Positions 23,505 through 36,152 of a stretch of 64,000 nucleotides of DNA are shown here, one piece after another. The notes below the pieces were generated by a model, which was given only the letters and a program-made list of their open reading frames with translations, did no database searches and was not told the DNA's origin. Numbering within the stretch: position 1 is the stretch's first letter; each line of letters opens with the position of its first letter. Source of the DNA: Darksidea phi (taxonomy: Eukaryota > Ascomycota > Dothideomycetes > Pleosporales > Lentitheciaceae); the NCBI GenBank assembly GCA_030770425.1, contig JASJFT010000062.1:158925-222924 (forward strand), read 5' to 3'. A program made the position numbers and the translations under genes.

Positions 23505-26151
23505 CTAGCCTCCTTTCTTCCCCACCATCTCAATATGCTCAACCTTGGGTTCGGCTTCCGTCTTTCCCGTGTCCGCATCACCCATCTCCACATCCTGCCT
23601 ATCTGTTGTCTCCTGCTTCGGTTGTGTATCCTCCGAAATATCCATCGGCTCGCCAGCTCCCAGAACATCGCTCGACGCATTCGACAAGCCGCCGCCCGCC
23701 CAGGCTGATATGCCCCCATTAACCTCCTGCATCTCCACCATACCGACGCCATCGTCGTCAACCTCCGTATTCGGCGTCAACGTCGTAGACGAAACTCCGG
23801 AATCAGCCTGCTCATGAAACTCCTTAGCACTTATGCTATTCCAGTTATAGCCATCATTGTAGCCACCATCATAGCCAGGTGTTTCATCAACCATCCAATC
23901 ATTCATTACCTTGCCGTGGTCACTGTTGTCCGTCCAATCTCCTTTGACTGTAGTACCGTCATCTTGCGTGTGATCTGGCCACTCCGCTTCTCTTCGGGAG
24001 ACATGTTCGAGGAAGTTCAAGTTGTCTTTCTTTACGAACTTGTCGAGTGAGGCGGAAAGCGGAACTAGCGGAATGGAGGTGGCGGCTTCGTTGGCGTACA
24101 CCAGCAGTACTCTTCCGCTATCCGAGCCTGCCTTTGAGAGAACTTCTTGACGAGTCACCCGGGTCCGCGTGATTGACGCATCATCACCTTCGTAGGCGTA
24201 TTTGATATGCCACCACTGATCTGCGTTGGGGACATCGGGTTTGCTGTCGGGATAGAGGACGTAGCAATCCAATGAGGAGGTGGCCACTCCCCTCAATTCG
24301 TAGGGGTGCGTCCCGGTCTGGGCAATGTCGTCAATGGAAGCGCGGAAGCGTTTAGAGATGCCATCTATAGCGTTTTGGATTTTCTGTCTCTCCTCCTCAA
24401 GGCCTGCAATTTGTCAACCCCATGTTAAACAGCGGTAGAATAAGGGCAGACTTACTGGAAAGCTTGCGCTCGATGTTTTGGTACAACTTTTCAAGCTGCG
24501 CAAGGACAGTCGTGTGCTGCATATTCTCGTTCGCGCCATGAGTTTCCGGCCCAAAAGCCCTCATACTAGTCTTGAGCATAGTCAAGGTCTCCATCGGCTT
24601 CGTATACAGCTTGTTTTTCTGTGGTTTATGGAACTTAACTTTGTCCACTTCAAGCGAGATATTCGTGAGCTGCTCTTCATATCGCTTCTTCTCGGTGAAC
24701 ATAGCATCGACCGGGTCTCTGTTCGCCTCCAGGTACCTGTCAGCGTAGAGAGTAGCAGGGATCGTACAGTCCAGGTTGGTGCCATCCTTAGAAGCAGTCA
24801 GCCTCAAGATGAGCACGTCACTAATGTCTATAATATGAGCATGTTGTGTTTGTGATTCGAAGAAGCTGTCGTCGAGGACATCGTATAAATGGAGGTCGTC
24901 GATATTTTCTTTGTGCACAACGGGGGCATCCAGCAGAAAGCTACTCTGCGGCATGCCTCCCACGTTGATAGTTGACCGAAGGCTGCCATCTACGCGGGCA
25001 TCTGGCGCATGCTGCTGATACGCCCACGTCCACCTTAGAAGAAACCTGAGCACGTCATCACTCGTATCACTAGGCTCGTCCTTCCATAGCTGAGTCTCTC
25101 TCCAGGCATCAAGCTGGAACAGCGAGTCAAGGCTTGCGTATGATCTATCGGTCTTGTCCAGGAATGCCATTAGGCGCTGCATCTCGTAGAGCAGATCTAG
25201 CTCGTAGGAAGGCCCGGCGCCAGAGGTAGTATCCACAGTACGTGCCATGGCCGACGCAGCTCCCTTCCACCAGTCCTCGCCGCACCAATAGTTATCGATA
25301 GATACCTGTGGCGCGAGAAAAGCGTTTCGAAACAGTGGTATGGTATGAAGGATTGTTAGCAACGCGGGCAGATAGTCCTGATTTAGAGTAGGCTTGACGA
25401 AGGCTGGCATGTTGGGATCGCGACTCTGGTGGAAGATGGAAGCATCTGGGATGTATTCGATAGCCTTGGTAGCTGGAACCATTGCCCATGAGGCATTGTC
25501 GTAATACTCCTTGGTAGCTGGTCCAAACAATGGTTTCGAAACGCCTGAGCCATCAATAACGCCCGACTCTTGGTTCATCTCGATGCCTAGTCTCACCGTC
25601 AGCCTTCAACCGTGGCATGTTTGCCATGTGGTGTATACGAACTCGGCCGGGGTGCATCGCCGGCCTGGGCACCGGAGCGATGGCTTGCTGCTGAGTTCGG
25701 ACGAGTTGGCGCTGCGCTGGGACCGCCACTGTGAGGATAGTTGTCGACGCCTGGAGCATACTCAATATTGAAGGCTGATATCCTAGTGCGTCAGTAATGT
25801 GTCTCCGTCGAGTGTAGTGCGGACGGGTGTAAAGACCTACTGGGTATGCCACCAGAGCCGCCATCCTCCCCATACCTGTCCGCGGAAAAGGCAGTATTGT
25901 CCCACCTCGTGGTATCCAGGCTGTGAAACAGGGTCTGGAGGTTATCCGTGGTATAATATTTGTCAACCGCAGTTTGGATATCCCCATTCGTGACCTGCGT
26001 TTTCATTAGCTGGAAGCTCAAGGCACAGTAGAATCGCCCCACACAACCCCCTACATACATCAAGCAGTTTCCCAGCATCTTCGCGAGATATCTGATGCCC
26101 AAGAATCTCCAAAATCATAGCGATAGCACCATCATCAGCCTTTGTCGCCAT
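23505..26151 (-). CDS. UBA-containing, RUP1/UIM-type ubiquitin-binding protein
   Basis: Five minus-strand exons: 26151-26059, 25994-25876, 25782-25643, 25586-24456, 24403-23505; 793 aa. Introns 64, 93, 56 and 52 nt. The donor of the third intron is the least certain, since the chosen site is GTTCGT. Residues 1-45 form a UBA-like helix bundle (MILEILGHQISREDAGKLLD, then GDIQTAVDKYY). The large central region has the hallmark KPLFGPATKEYYDNASWAMV, LPALLTILHTIPLFRNAFL and QTQHAHIIDISDVLIL. These resemble the fungal 'ubiquitin interaction domain' proteins related to yeast RUP1, which links the ligase RSP5 and the deubiquitinase UBP2. A coiled coil spans the fourth splice site, and the C-terminal 150 residues are acidic and disordered. 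I see no clear UIM helix in the expected place after the UBA, so the UIM may be lost or the third exon boundary is wrong. Confidence 0.8.
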
Positions 26152-26682
26152 GGTCGCGGCAGGTTCGAGCTTGAACCTGGTTGCGCGTGTAAAATGCGGA
26201 GTTGCGCCGGAGGTGGTGATGCAACGAGTGGAGATAGCGGACTACACAAAGGTATGTGACGGCGTTGGGGAAGACGGCGTTGGCGAAGACGGCAGGAGGT
26301 CCAGAAGACAGAGCGCAGGTTCGCAGAGAAAGGGCCCATTGCCGTGGGGCAATTGCACGAGCTCAACAACCTAGACGAAGCTATCCTAAAGACATGACGA
26401 AGGCTGCGGTCCGTGCACACACTAGCTAGATCAGATTTCGTGTGGCACAGCCAGAGTACCCCTACCAGATGATGTTCATAGCGACTGCTTCCTCAGACGC
26501 GGTTGTTTAAATGTCGTTTGGCAGCTAATTAATATCGTGTTGGCAGGCAATCTCCCTGATGTACATTGTTCCTACCAGTCTATGCTCTTCAACACCTATC
26601 ATACAGCACATGCCCAACTATCTTACAGAATTATATACAGTATATACCTCCACTCGAATACAGAGTGTTCTCATGACCTTCC
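26152..26682. other. Spacer between RUP1-like promoter and PET127-like 3' end
   Basis: Contains the promoter of the RUP1-like gene (right next to 26151) and a terminator region of the downstream minus-strand gene. No gene or RNA recognised. Confidence 0.5.
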
Positions 26683-28965
26683 TCAAGCTTTTCTCTCGCT
26701 CACGGCTTCAGAGCCGGGGCCTAGCGGCTGGAAAATCTGCTTAGCCGCCTGCTCATCGACCGCATCCTGCTTCTCCCTCCACCTTCGGCCCCTATTGCTA
26801 AACTTCCGAATGATCCGGCGGTAGCTCTCTAGGCTCGAGTTCGCCTCGTCCTCGGTTCTACCAACGGTTTTTTGTCGGTCCTCTTTGACCTTGTTGTACA
26901 AGTTCCATCTGGCGTCGGCGGCGATCTCCTTGATGTGATACTCGACCGTCCAATTGTCCTCAGGCGTCAGATCTACGGGTCTTTCCACATAAACCCCGTT
27001 GACCCTGTTTCGGACCGCCAGCGTCCAGCCCATCAGCGGTCCGCTAGCAGGTTTCGCTGATTCTTCCTCCGCGACTTCATCCACTGAGTCTGGTTCGGCT
27101 GCTGTATCGTCAATCTCAACCAGAGTCACATCGTCGTCTTCCGTCCTATTTGCCTCCTCGGCTTTTTCAACCTGCCCTCTGATCTCATCTTCATCTACTT
27201 CATTATCCACACGATCTTGTATGTCGTGCCATTCCTTTTGAATTTCCGTGTCATTCTGATTGATGCCGACTATGTCTCGTGCGAACGCTCTTTGTGCTAT
27301 CAAAGTTGTGTTTTGGATCTCTTCTGCCTGTTCTTCCGTAACAGGCTCGGCAAAGATGTACATAAATGGAATCTTTCCGCCCCGTGCGTGGAAATGCAAG
27401 CGAAGAGACTGCTAATGTCAGAATAATCAAGCATGTCATCGTAGGGCTCTTACCGTCTCAGGGAACTGCGCAGTAGCCTTCTGGAGTAACTCATCCACCA
27501 AGCGAATGCTAAGTTTGAATTCCTGATCCCCAAGGCAGGGGTCCGTTTGGCCGTGCAGCACCTCATCTAAGTCCGATAAGCTCAGATACTGGAACCCGAA
27601 TATGCGTTCGATGTTGTGGTAGGCCACGAAGATGCCATTCATCCTACCCATCCGGACTTGTAGCGAGTACTTAAGCATGGTAGCTCTAGTCATGTCGTAG
27701 AACTCGCGTTCGAATGACTCCCATTCGCCACGACTATGATGTATCTGGTAGCCGGAGCCTATCTCGTATTCCTTGTGATCCATACGAATCGAAACCACGG
27801 CTCGCGTTTTCAGGTCGAAGATACCAGTACCTGGCAAGCGAGAATCGTGTGCATCTAGCTGGGAGCGCATTAGGATATTCCCGAGCGTCGAGTAGTGATA
27901 ACAGCGGGATGAGTTATCTTCTTTGGGAGCCTTTTCTGGACTGGAACGACGATAGCGCTCGAAATCGTCACGATCAGTAGTGAGGAGCTTTTCCATAGAG
28001 TGGCCCAACCAACTCATAATATTTGGATTGTCGTACGACTTGTCGGCATCGATCGCATACTGTCCGTCCTTGTATCGCAGGAAGATGGCGTCGGGCCCAA
28101 GCGTGACCTTGGAAAATTGGTTGCTTGGTTGCGGAAAGCCTCTTGAGAGCATTGAGTGATTGAGTCTACGAGTACCGGAAAGCAGAAAGTGGAAGTGTTG
28201 GAGAACGCCGGACATGCTCGAGGTAGACCCTGTGAACTTGGTGCCTAGACGCTGGGTCATGGCTAGAAGATCCTCGTCTTTGGACGAGGTTTTGTATTCG
28301 CTTAGAGCGTCAAAGTCAAAGTCTTTGACTCCCATGATCTTCTCCAGGTATGGGTCAAAATTGTACACACGCGAGCTTGGGTCCTGGAGGCGGTACACGC
28401 CGGGATTGAAAAGGACACGGTCCAAGCCGTACGAGAGCCTAGGGACGGCAGGTATATCGACATCTATCGCCTTGAAATCCAGGTCGCCCGGCTCGAGGAC
28501 TTCTATGTGAAGTGGTTCGGAAGGCGACCTTTCTGGTTTCTCCTGCTGTCTACCAAGGAGAGCTTCCTTCAGGCTTATGGGCTTGAAACCCTTCTTGTGC
28601 TCAACGTGCCCATCGTCAGCATTCTCCCCTTTACGTTTCTTTGCGGCTTTCTCGCTTCTCAGCCTTTGCCCTAGCGCGGACTTCTCTTCGCTGACATTGT
28701 TCTGCACCCGGCGCACGCGAGTGGGTACCCCATCACCATCTTTCTTCGTTCCCCTCTTAGTCGCCCTCTTTCTCGGCGATGCGGGTGCTTTCTTCGTCTG
28801 GGAGTCGTTTGAGGAAGCGAACGAACGACGCGGTCTCTGCGGGAGGTGGCTTCGGGCGGCACATGCGAGGCAGACGGGGGAGTTGCGCCACTGCGAGGAT
28901 TGCAGGAGCAGGCGTCGACTCAGCATCGAGAGAGCACCGGACGGGAAAGGCGCAAATCGATGCAT
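26683..28965 (-). CDS. PET127: PET127-family mitochondrial RNA processing/degradation protein
   Basis: Yeast Pet127 is a mitochondrial membrane-associated protein needed for 5' processing and turnover of mitochondrial RNAs. Minus-strand exons 28965-27454 and 27408-26683; intron 45 nt, phase 0; 745 aa. The N-terminus is basic and Arg/Ser-rich without acids for the first about 50 residues (MLSRRLLLQSSQWR, RPRRSFASSN), typical of a mitochondrial presequence. A Lys-rich linker follows. The PET127 core is in residues 170-510 with VPRLSYGLDRVLFNPGVYRL, HFHFLLSGTRRLNHSM, RCYHYSTLGNILMRSQLD and YEIGSGYQIHHSRGEWESFE. The C-terminal exon has LHFHARGGKIPFMYIFAEP, an acidic insert and a basic end. An alternative start is the ATG at 28926. 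Confidence 0.88.
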
Positions 28966-29564
28966 GGGAAGAGCAAAACCGCCTAGACGGACGTTCTAGG
29001 ATACGGCAGATCCCACTAGCTCGTCTCAATCTGATTGGTTCGCTTCGCCAGACAAGCCTCAGCGCACGTGACTATTATCAGCCACCGACACACCGCCGCC
29101 TGAATCCTCACCACCGACGTCGCAGCGGACTGGCAACGGGTGTAAACTCCGTTCAATCATGTTGCCGTAATCCTGCGCTACCCGGCCCCGGCGGGCGTGT
29201 CGCGCCACCCCGCGCCGGATGGGAATTGAGAACAGGAAACTAGGAAGTGCAGTCCGCATCAACATGTGAATGCCGCCCTCTGGATGCACTCTCCCTCAAG
29301 CATCCACACCAACCTTTCGTGCGTCCAATTCCACCAAATCACCCCCGCCTGTCCGTTCTGCCGCCGGCGGCTCCGACCGATGACCCCCGCGCTGCGCCGC
29401 TGATTGGCCGCGCGTAACATCAACTCTTGCTTCATCGCCCACACCACCCAGGTGTCGCCATCGTTGCGCCAAATCCCCCACCGCCGCTGACCGCCCTCCG
29501 TATGAGACCGACGCGCTCTCGGTGAGCTCCCGCCGGGCGGTGCAGGCTATATCGCGAGCTCAGT
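28966..29564. promoter_or_regulatory. Shared divergent promoter, PET127-like / PH-LRR gene
   Basis: Six hundred base pairs separate two diverging start codons. It is GC-rich with a CAGCGCACGTGAC element near 29060 (an E-box-like CACGTG core). No coding exon is supported. Confidence 0.5.
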
Positions 29565-32500
29565 ATGTCCAAGGAATCCAAACGGCGCAGCTTCTTCGGT
29601 CGCAGCTCGCTCGGCAGCGCCTTCGTCGGACTGCAAAGCAGCAAAGATGAGTCGGAACCGTCCAATCTGCTGCGCAAGCGGCGGACTGCCTCGCTCATGA
29701 CGACCCTTTCCGCCGCATCGCAGTTCCCCGACGAGGACATGGACACCAACAGCATACCGGCAAGCCCCGTGTCGACCCCGAGAACGCCCATGTCGCGTGG
29801 TAGCGGCCACCGGGCAAGCTCCGCATTTGGGTCTTTCAAGGGCCTCCGCATATCAGAAGACACTGGAGAGGTGCTCTCTACCGTCTCCTCGCACATGTCG
29901 AGCAATGGGCATGGCGACGAGACGCTGCGCAACCGACAGGTCCTCCTCTACGGCGAAGTCCAAACCAGCAGCTCCATGTTCCGGAAGAAGAAGGAGTACC
30001 TCGTGCTCACAGAGACGCATCTGATTAGATTCAAGTCCCACCAGAAAGCTGCTGAGGCCTTCTCGGCCATTCCGGCGCCCTACATGCGCGTGTCCTCACA
30101 TCGGCACGGCCAGCAACCTTCGGGATCATCACATGAGGCTCAATCAGTCGCGTCGGATCACTCGGGGGACCGGGACTTGGGCACACCTCTGCGCCAAATC
30201 GTTGCAGCATATCATTTGGACGACGGACGCCCGCACTTTGCCTTCGAGATATTCTACCTTGACGATGAGACGAATCATGCCTCTTCTATGACGTTACAAT
30301 TTGGCGACCCGGATGATATGCATGCATGGCTTACTCAAATTAGGGAGGCGGCAAACCGCGTCCGGTTGGCCAACTCGAACCCCCTATCACCCTACAATTC
30401 TCACCGAGCTGCCCGAGTCGTAGAGGCAGAACGTGATTACGTTCCTCCACACTATGCTATCTACAAGGTCGTGCAGCGTCCCCTTGGAAAAAGCGGCACG
30501 AGATCATCCTCGGATGACCTCTCCAAGGTTCTTGCTTCAGTTTGCTTCCTTGCCATTGGTGTCCACAAAGTCCATTTGATCCCTCTCTTCAAGTCTCCGT
30601 CGCAAAGATCATCCAGTCCAGCTTTGCATTCGAACAATGCTCACATGTCGCATGGCATCCTGACCATGACGGAACTACGCGTGAGCGAGACCGACGATAC
30701 GTTTGAGTTGACCTTCCGCATGCCGCTGCAGCGACCCAAGGTTCTCCATTTAGCGTCGTTGGCATCTCATGACATTGCTGTCCGGTTACGATACGTCGAA
30801 GAGAACCTGAGACCAGAGTGGGAATCGCGACCCTATCAGTTTATAGTGCCGGATAATGTCAAGTACGACATCCTTCGACAAGCTAGTCCAAAACCAATTG
30901 ACCAAGATTCCATGGATCGCACATTGGTTGGATACTGCGTCGCTTATGATGTGAAACCTGAAAATATACGATATCAGGTTACATATCCGCCAGAGGATTG
31001 CCCCCGCTTCGAGCTTTTGCGTCCCGTTGGACTCAGAAGAACTCAGTATACAGCAATCGAACTTCTTGCAGTAATGCGATCATTGCGATACAATGAAGGT
31101 TATGGTGGTATCTCGTTCAAGGACGTGCACCTTGATCCTCTCAATGGTCTCATCGACGAATACGGAACTGAGCATGTCTGCACGAAAACGAAACGCGGGA
31201 CCATGCTTCGTGTAGATGTCGAAGAGCTTGTCAGAGATTGTTTGCTCGTACAAGAGATTCGCGCCTTAGCCGTAACTAGTCGTCGACTAAGGCGGCTCGA
31301 CTTCTCCTCGTGTATTACAAGAAGACCAAGGGCTCAGCTAGAACAAACGGGCAGAGCGAGAGATATGGGCTGTGGTATTGTTGAAGCATTGTTTCCACTT
31401 TGCAAATACCAGACAACTAACGTCGATTGGATCGCCTTGAACAACATCCAGCTCGGGGAGACTGATCTGGACTATTTGGTCGCTGCTGCTGTCGAGAGAT
31501 CTTGCCATCTCCGTGCCCTTGAGCTGAGCGGTTGCGGGCTCACAGATCGAACATTATCTCTCATTCTCGACTCACTTCGACCCCAAGAAACCACCTTGGA
31601 AGCGATTGATCTTTCTTCCAATCCTTTCCGAATATCTCCTACAATGTTCGACTCTCAAATCGGTGTATTTGGTTATCTCACAAAACTTAATCTTTCTCAC
31701 GTTGCACGAACCTCCGGCCCGGAGTCGTTGATTAGTGTCGAGACGTTTCAAGGTTGGCGACTCCAAGAGCTCATACTCAGTGGGACATCGCTCAACTCGG
31801 CCATGGTCGATGCGATTGCTAGGTATGTGACATCCTTTAAAACAAGACGTGATGTAATATGAGCGTTCGTTGATTTATCATAGCTATCTTGTCAACTACA
31901 AGCAGTCTGCAGCATTGCGCGAGCTTCGATTAGATCATTGCTATCTAACAGGAAAAGACGTGGCTTATCTTTTGCACTCGATGACCGAAACTCCTGGAAT
32001 TGCTCGGGAGCTCCATCTTGACGTCAGTGAAAATAACATAGAGCAATATCTTAACGAGCTTACGAGCACAATCTCGAAAGGCTTCGCTCCGTCTAGCCTA
32101 ACCGTCAGATTGATCGAGTTTGAAGAAGAGGCCGACTTCCGCAACATGGTACTTGCATTGGCCCAAAATAGCACCATTCGACAGCTTGACATCTCGCGGG
32201 CATCACTTCCATGCGATGCTTCTGAGGAGACCTGCAAAGCTCTTGAGAGGATGTTCGCCGAGAACAAAACCCTTGAGTGGCTAGACATTTCAGGTGAAGA
32301 TTCTCGATTAGAAACCACGAAGCTAGGGGTCGGCATTAACCGGGCGTTACGAGGGCTGCAGAAGAATCGGACTCTAAGAGTTTTATTTGTTAGATGTGCG
32401 TTGACTGTATCCTCCTTTGAGTTTGTACTGACATTTTGTAGACCAGAAGCTCGGATTACAGGGTGCAAGCACCCTTGCCGATGTCCTCAAAGTTAACACT

Positions 32501-33118
32501 ACGCTGCAGCAACTCCACTGTGAGAACAATGCCATTCCGCTCCAAGGCTTCACCGATCTGGTAAACACACTCCATCGCAACACGACCCTGCTTTACCTCC
32601 CTGCGATGCATGAGAGCAGAAATGCCGCGCTCAAAGCTACAGAAGATCAAGTAAAGCAATTGCGAGATGACGTAGCCACACAACCGCAGACAAGATCTCT
32701 TTCAGTACGTAGCAAGATCTCGAATAGGGTTCATGGCAAAACATCAAAGGAACGTGCGATGCCGTTCGGACTATCAGATCAAGATATTAAAGCCGCGCTT
32801 GGCCTCGTTGATGAAAGCTGGGAGCGCCAAGAGTACCGTCTGCAACAGTACTTGCAACGCAACTACAACATAGCCAATGGTATTCCGGCAAACATGGAGG
32901 TAGACGACGAGGAGTTTGAGCGACCAGACACTGCAGCTAGTATCGGAAAGCTTGTGGAAAGGGCCGTATTGGATACCACACCCACCATTGAGAAAGAGAT
33001 CCAACTCGGTGCCGCTGTGCACGATTCACGTCAAGACGTTACGCCTCTGGAGAAGGAGATTGAGATGTCGTTTACGCATAATCGAAACGCCTGGTCGCGA
33101 CCGCGGCTACCTAGCTAG
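29565..33118 (+). CDS. PH-like and leucine-rich-repeat protein (fungal-specific large scaffold)
   Basis: Exons 29565-31822, 31884-32395, 32442-33118; introns 61 and 46 nt; 1148 aa. The N-terminus is Ser/Thr/Pro-rich (likely phosphorylated). A first PH-like domain lies at about 125-270 (LLYGEVQTSSSMFRKKKEYLVLTETHLIRFKS ... MHAWLTQIREA). A second related module follows at about 290-420 (PHYAIYKVVQRPLGK ... HDIAVRLRYVEENL). From about 640 onward there are LRRs of the ribonuclease-inhibitor type (LRALELSGCGLTD, LEAIDLSSNPFR, LRELRLDHCYLT, IRQLDISRASLP, LEWLDISGEDS, LQQLHCENNAIPLQGF). A short C-terminal helical/acidic end follows. The arrangement resembles CARMIL-type or Pezizomycotina PH-LRR proteins; partners are unknown. 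All splice joins preserve frame and LRR continuity. Confidence 0.9.
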
Positions 33119-33773
33119 TTTCGATCAGTTGATTCGTTCGCCTTTCTAAAGTAAAACAGATCTTCTCTGGATGATTCTCTTGCATAGACCTGCATTTTCA
33201 CCGGAAGGTCTATTTGGTTTTGCGATTTTCGCCAATACCCTTTGCTGTACGGTTTCTTGGGAACTTTTCGCATTGTATGTACGAGGGTTATCAGGCGTTT
33301 TGTTTTATTTGAAAAGCAACGGTTTTAACGATTGGAAAGTACACAAAGAGCAAATGCCCCTTTTGCTTCATGTATATGTGCTCTTAGTAAAGGTACTTCA
33401 CGGATACCTCTACTACTAGAAGAAACTCTGATAGATACGTGCGCTTTAACGCTTTAATAAATATACATACCATGCATATCACATTTCGTTGCAGTCGATT
33501 ACCATTAGCAAAAATGTCTAGATTGCATTGAGAGACTAGCAGTTGCGAAGACTCGAAGATTTACCGTTGCTGGACACTAAACTGTCTGCCTCGCTCCTAT
33601 TGGTTGGCGCCGGTGCAACAATCATTCGATTAGCTCAAACTCCATCCCGCGATCCGTCCTGCACCTTGACATCACTTTCCAACATCAACGCATCTACATT
33701 ACCCACGCGTTGCTCTGCTGCAGTTATATTATCGCCTAATCAATGGTACGGCTGATAGTGTTGATCCGAAACT
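33119..33773. other. Spacer between PH-LRR gene and the small membrane-protein gene
   Basis: AT-richer, with short unsupported open frames only. Serves as 3' flank of one gene and promoter of the next. Confidence 0.5.
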
Positions 33774-34519
33774 ATGCGACAACATGGCAGCTTGACTAAA
33801 GACGAGGAGACGAATGCGGCGGCTTGGGAAGCGGCGAGGGGCGCGACCTGGGGGGCTGCTAAGGTAAGTCTCTGTCGTCTGTTTCTTTGCCATTTCCGAG
33901 ATCCCTTGGGCTTGTCGGGGACTTGAAAGAGCTGTGGTTTTGCTTGGCACAAGCGTCGTTGGTCTATCATGGTGGGGTGTCCCATGGGAGTAGGGAGGTT
34001 GAAGAGATGTATATCGGGATTTGACCGTGCCTTTGGGACTCTCACAGCTCACTTCTGGCTATCGGTCGTTGTGGATGGCATATGCTGACTTGTGACGACA
34101 TAGTGGGGCGCGTTTTCCGCTGTAGCGGGTGGTATAGCTTTTGCTTTTTCCCCCGTATATCGCGGTCTTACGGTGCAATTCAAAGTGTAGGTCGCCCACG
34201 TACATCTCACACGGCCACCCAGCCTTCTCTCATCATCTCCCATTGATCTTACCTATACCCATCGCATGGCTTCATCAATTCCACTTGAACATTTTCTATT
34301 CTCACACCACGCAGTTACATCCAAATGTCCGGCATGATCCTTGGAAGCATGATCGAAGCTGACAAGCGCATGATTGCCTATGAACATCGTGTGAGACACC
34401 AAAAGCGTCTGGCGAGAGATATGGAGGTGTGGCGAAGGTATGAGGAGGATTTTGAGAGAAAGGGCACGCCGGGGGTTGGTGGGGAAGGTAATGTCAAAGG
34501 GACAGAGCCTGAGATATGA
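33774..34519 (+). CDS. Small conserved membrane protein, possibly Rcf2/HIG1-like
   Basis: A gene easily missed because each exon is short: 33774-33863, 34104-34186, 34315-34519, with introns of 240 and 128 nt (GTAAGT and GTAGGT donors, TAG and CAG acceptors); 125 aa, frame closed at all joins. Residues 31-50 (WGAFSAVAGGIAFAFSPVYR) form one hydrophobic helix. A second weaker helix sits at about 60-72 (MSGMILGSMIEAD), followed by a basic amphipathic helix (RVRHQKRLARDMEVWRRYEE). The pattern 'hydrophobic helix - YRGLT - second helix with GSMIEAD - basic helix' resembles the N-terminal half of mitochondrial Rcf2/HIG1-type proteins. That is inference; the family could not be confirmed. Confidence 0.75.
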
Positions 34520-34908
34520 GATGGGTCGCTTTGGAGGTGGTATTAGGAGATTGGTCCATTGCGTGTACAGGGTTTCACTAGACTGGGGAGTGGCTTTGGG
34601 AGGCTAGATGCGCTTGGTCTGTACTATAGAGTACGGATAGTTTAAAGTATTTCCCTAGACAATCGTTACATAGCACTCTCAAATTGACTCTATTTTCACA
34701 TTCCAAAAGAAGAGTATGTAGTGTTTGAGGGAAGCCGCAAGCATCGGCGAATCAGGAAGCCTCGGGTTAAAGTGACACCGCCCCGCTTGCGCCGCTTCCT
34801 TCATTCAACGGACAATTGAACACCTTTCGGTTTCTCCTAGGCTGCACCCGCAGCTCCTCATCACCACAACCCGAATCTCACATTCGTTCAGTAGCTAACT
34901 AGCGCATC
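34520..34908. other. Spacer / Derlin promoter
   Basis: 389 bp without coding support; holds the Derlin promoter and leader. Confidence 0.5.
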
Positions 34909-36152
34909 ATGGACGTCTTTTGGACCCTCCCGCCAGTCACAAGGTAAGCAAATAGCACCTCCACCTCGCACCAGAAATTGTCAGACCGCTAACACGCCAT
35001 TTGCAGAACCGTCACAGCTACTGCTGTGGTCGTATCGGCCTTGGGATATGCCGGGATTCTCAGCTTGGGCAACTTTATCTTCTTCAAGAACGCTGTCTTC
35101 ACGATGAGAATGTTTCCTCAAGTGTGGAGGTTGATTACAGCGTTCTTTATAACGAAGCCACAGTTTGGTATCCTGATGGATCCGTACTTTTGTACACCCA
35201 CTCCCTACATCCTCCGCCTGACTTAAATTGACGATGCGCAGTATACCAGTACGGCAGCGGTCTAGAGCGCGAATCATCACGGTTCTCGGAACCCGGCGAC
35301 TTTTTCACGTATACTGTGTTTGTTGGCTCAATCATAGTGGTAAGCAGCACCTACATTATCCGTGATTTTCGCTCGTACTTGTTCATTCTATCTGCGCAAC
35401 ATGCGCTTCGTCATGCAGACAACCTCGGATTATCTGCCCGCCCAGCCTTGCACTAGCTGTAGCGGTTCCTGGAATCGAGGGAAAGTACCCTTGCACGTTG
35501 TGCAGTCCCGTCATTCGCATAACCTCAAAGGGGCTGTGTGGCGTGTGAGCATGGTGGGAATGCCAGTTGAGAAAGCGCAGCGGACTCGCAATTCCGTTTT
35601 GCGCGGTGTTGGCTCCCTACATACCGTTTCTATTTTGAAATTTTGTGTCTTGTCGGTAGAGCTTTTGACGTTGGACTGAACGACCCATATGCTGACTCTT
35701 GCAAGGCGCTTGCAGGTTACATCCTCGAAACCTTCACCTTCCTCCCCGCCCTCTCCCTCGCATACGCCTACACGTATGCTCAAGATAACCCCACTCGCCA
35801 AGTTTCCTTCTTCATCATAACCTTCGACTCGAAGTTCTTGCCCTACGCCATGCTCTTCATGTCACTTATCATAGACGGACCCAACGCCGCGCTTTCGCAA
35901 GCCACCGGCCTCCTCGCTGCCCACCTATACGATTTCTTGACAAGGATCTGGCCAACGTTTGGTGGTGGAGCGAACTATATCAGGACGCCGCAGGTGGTGA
36001 AGGGCTGGTTTGGTGCCAAGCCTGGTGTTGCGCAAGCTAGGCCGTATGGTTTGGCACAAAGGGGTGCAGGTGGAGGAGCCGCTGCGGCAGCACCGAGTGG
36101 GAGAAGTACTGGGTTTGCTGCGAGGGGTCCTGGGCGGAGGCTCGGAGAGTGA
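34909..36152 (+). CDS. DER1: Derlin (DER1-like ER-associated degradation factor)
   Basis: Rhomboid-fold ER membrane protein that helps move misfolded luminal proteins to the cytosol for degradation. Exons 34909-34943, 35007-35191, 35242-35339, 35706-36152; introns 63, 50 and 366 nt; 254 aa. The Derlin N-terminus is clear (MDVFWTLPPVTR, then LGYAGILSLGNFIFFKNAVF and PQVWRLITAFFI). The middle has DPYFLYQYGSGLE. Exon 4 carries LAYAYTYAQDNPTRQVSFFIITF and LPYAMLFMSLI, the most conserved Derlin segment. The C-terminal tail is Gly/Ala/Arg-rich with no SHP box that I recognise. As in all Derlins, rhomboid protease catalytic residues are absent. The third intron is unusually long for this window. Confidence 0.92.
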
